Source: Macrocybe gigantea
Lineage: Eukaryota > Basidiomycota > Agaricomycetes > Agaricales > Callistosporiaceae
NCBI GenBank assembly: GCA_011319805.1
Contig: SJRY01000138.1
Location: 186,001-250,000 of the forward strand
DNA length: 64,000 nucleotides
Direction of reading: 5' to 3'
Each line of letters starts with the position of its first letter. Within the stretch, counting starts at the first letter, position 1. The notes beneath the pieces were generated by a model. The model was not told where the DNA came from and made no database searches. It saw only the letters and a list, made by a program, of their open reading frames with translations. The translations under genes and the position numbers were made by a program. Below, one piece after another: positions 61,659 through 64,000 of this stretch.

Positions 61659-63920
61659 ATGACTACCTCGATCAAGATGGGTGCTCTACCTGACCTGCCT
61701 ACTGACGTTCTTATAGACCAGCTACTCCCGGTGATGCAAATCGCAGATGTCCTACGCTTGACGTGTACAAGCAAGGTTATTCGCCTTTCAAAGATAACTG
61801 CCGCTTAGACTAACTTGTGCTAAACGCAGTTCTTTGCCCTCGTCTGTTCTGACGACACCTTCTGGAAACGACGCCTGCAAAGTGATTTCAATTTCTCCGG
61901 TGCAGGAACCGCACGCACCAGTGGCTGGAAGTTCATCTATCGCGGTCTTTTCAAGCCTCGAGGTAGTTATCGTTTCATGCGTCCGTCCGAACTGCGCCAT
62001 ATTTATCGTCGAGTATATTTCCGGAAGTCTATGTTTGGGGGTAAGGCTATTAGTGTACTCACGTTTTTCGAGATCCTCGATGTTGTCCGGACAGCGAGCG
62101 GGCTGATGGGCGACTTGGCTTGACTCGGTTTCCGAAAGCAAGCATCCACGGTGTTCCTTTCCCGGTTCAGCTCGATATACCAGGCGCTCGCATCGTGAGT
62201 CTCGTCGCCGGTGGAATGTGAGTTCTTGGTTTGGTGTCATCTCTTCCTATCATTGATTGCGACATCATGGCTACAGGTCGTTCCATGCCCTTGACTCCGA
62301 AGGTCGCGTTCACGTTTGGGGTTTGTGGCATCGCCTCCGTTGCTGTTTTCCGATCTTGTTATGCTAACATCAGTTTCTATGCTTTCATCAGGAACATTGG
62401 ATGGCTCTTTCCCTACCCTGAGGAGCGATGGCTTTTCTGAGCCTGGGAAGATGGCTAGCATACCTCTGCGTCTTGGAATGCCAGCTCCAATACGCAGCAT
62501 TAGGTATATTTCATATTTATCAGTTCGACAAGTCGCGTTCAAGCGTTCTCCTCAGCTGTGGCCGCTTGCATGCTTCAGCTTTGGATGCACGACAATGCAT
62601 TTGGACCTTCACCAGCTGGGGCAGGCCATTCAGCTTATCCTCTACTCTTTTTGCAGGCCCATCCTCCGTAATACGCCAGATCGAGTGCGGGTGGAACTTC
62701 TCGTCCATGCTTACTGATGCAGGCGATGTGTTCGTGTGGTGGCCCTTTTCTGGTTCAATGAGGGATCAGATCAGCGAGACAAATTCTAGAATGGACGAGG
62801 AAGGGGACAAGAAGGCCTTAGATGTTGAAGGAGTCATCCCCTGCGTAACCTGGGAATTACAGGTTAACCCCGTCCATCTGCCTTCGATCCCTCCTCTCCC
62901 CGAGCTAATGGAAGCGGAAGCTGATGATGGCCAGCCAGTAAAACTTGTACAAATTGCTGGGATGGACAGGCATATTATAGGCTTGACGAACAAGGGACAC
63001 GTTCTGAAGTATGGTTCTTTGGAATCGGAACTTACATATCAGAATGGAAGCTGGCAATACGTGAGGCGCATCATCCCTTTTCTAGATGCAATTGAGTATT
63101 TACTCCGATGTCACAGTTGCCGAAGTTCAGTTCTGTGCGAGAGATATCGAAGAACAAGGCTTTCGAACAACCGGATCTCGAGCCTCCCCAGAGCATCAAT
63201 ATCACGCATGTAAGAGGCGCTTGTTCGTCTTGCACTGTCCATTGACTCTCAATCAGATTTCAGCCAACTTTATGCATTTCATCGCCTATTCCTCATTATC
63301 TGTTCTGATGGGCAATGTGGACACAAATTCGGAATCTGACGCAGAAATCATACCAACCCTGCAAAACCGATCCGTCATTTCTGTAGTCCTCGGAGATTAC
63401 CATAACGTTGCTCTCACTTCGGACGGCAAAGTCCTCACTTGGGGTGCTTACTCCTCAGGTGCCCTAGGCCTTGGTGACCCGGCTCTGCTGGAGCCAGGGA
63501 CACCTGGAGCTTTCGCTTCGGAAGGGGCACGTCAGGCAGCTCTCGACAGAAGTATCGGAGAGCCTCCAGAAGTTAAAGTCCCGTCTGAAGTAAAGTTCAG
63601 CCTTGACCCAGGAAAGCAGAAGAATAAGTTTTGCTTCTCGATTGCGGCGGCTGGCTGGCACACAGGGGCTCTTGTCATCGACCTTGAGGTAACGTTTGCA
63701 CGATTCGGATGACTCAGGTTGCTCTGATTCTTTGGTTCCGTTGCCACAGCCCAGAGATGAACAACCAAATGAAGAGATTGAGTTTGAAGTTCCTCGCGTT
63801 CCAAGATACAGAGGGCATCATCTACCACCACAGGTGCCAGGTCAGTCTCCTGACATTGTACCCCATCAAGGCATTTTTCGGATTGGGTTTGCCGGACGAG
63901 GAAGGGGTAGGGGTCTATAA
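61659..63920 (+). CDS. F-box protein with RCC1 repeats
   Basis: Ten exons: 61659-61775, 61830-61962, 62028-62040, 62095-62217, 62277-62320, 62392-62503, 62556-63060, 63117-63209, 63257-63688, 63750-63920, giving 580 aa. The F-box is at ~8-50 (LPDLPTDVLIDQLLPVMQIADVLRLTCTSK.FFALV). It is followed by RCC1-type blades: VYVWGERADGRLGL, GGMSFHALDSEGRVHVWG, CGRLHASALD, AGMDRHIIGLTNKGHVLKYG, GDYHNVALTSDGKVLTWG. This build matches yeast Saf1, an SCF adaptor that recognises substrates through the propeller. The third exon is 13 nt and encodes VYVWG across its borders. The C-terminus is Gly/Arg-rich (GFAGRGRGRGL). A second start at 61677 is possible. Confidence 0.92.
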
Positions 63921-64000
63921 GTTTATACATAGGCCGAGTTGTCAATGTACTGCATTTCTGCACGGTTCGTAAGTCGGTCATATATATTATTAGATTATGT

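Overview
The window is nuclear DNA of a filamentous basidiomycete, most likely an Agaricomycete. Genes are compact and intron-dense, with introns mostly 45-65 nt, GT-AG ends and very short exons. They lie on both strands with small gaps. The gene set is fungal: a Zn2Cys6 regulator, a CON7-type C2H2 regulator, a GIN4-type kinase, a cell-wall-integrity MAP kinase, an AXL2-like polarity protein and a CBM19-like secreted protein. I rebuilt about 24 protein genes by joining exons so that phase and family motifs agree. I saw no tRNA, rRNA, CRISPR array or prokaryotic operon.

Layout. 0-7.4 kb: a partial membrane glycosyltransferase-like gene, a secreted protein with two CBM19-like modules, a BTB protein, mitochondrial dihydroorotate dehydrogenase and a doubtful small gene. 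7.7-18.7 kb: importin Kap123, an AXL2-like membrane protein, dynein light chain LC8 and a GIN4-like kinase. 18.9-35.3 kb: DNA ligase IV, a forkhead factor, a LIM/RhoGAP protein (RGA1), the Fe-S scaffold NBP35 and an MPK1/SLT2 MAP kinase. 35.6-46.6 kb: symplekin/PTA1, ribosomal proteins uS19 (RPS15) and P2, a Zn2Cys6 factor and V-ATPase subunit G. 46.6-50.1 kb is gene-poor and carries a 0.8-kb element with terminal inverted repeats. 50.1-64 kb: ARP8, a RING protein, a CON7-like zinc finger protein and an F-box/RCC1 protein, separated by long gene-poor stretches.

Most genes are housekeeping. AXL2-like, GIN4-like, RGA1 and MPK1 lie within 23 kb, and all belong to pathways that control fungal polarity and cell-wall morphogenesis; whether this is more than chance is open. 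LIG4 repairs double-strand breaks, and ARP8 belongs to the INO80 remodeller. NBP35, DHODH, VMA10, Kap123 and the ribosomal proteins are core metabolism, transport and translation.

Two sequence-level patterns stand out. One is very small exons, down to 5 nt, in the MAP kinase and RPS15 genes. The other is repeated one-base deletions, almost all in short runs of the same base, that break otherwise intact frames in five genes (partial gene 1, AXL2-like, RGA1, ARP8, CON7-like), while long genes such as LIG4 (27 exons) and Kap123 (16 exons) are clean. Assembly error is the simplest explanation for the deletions.
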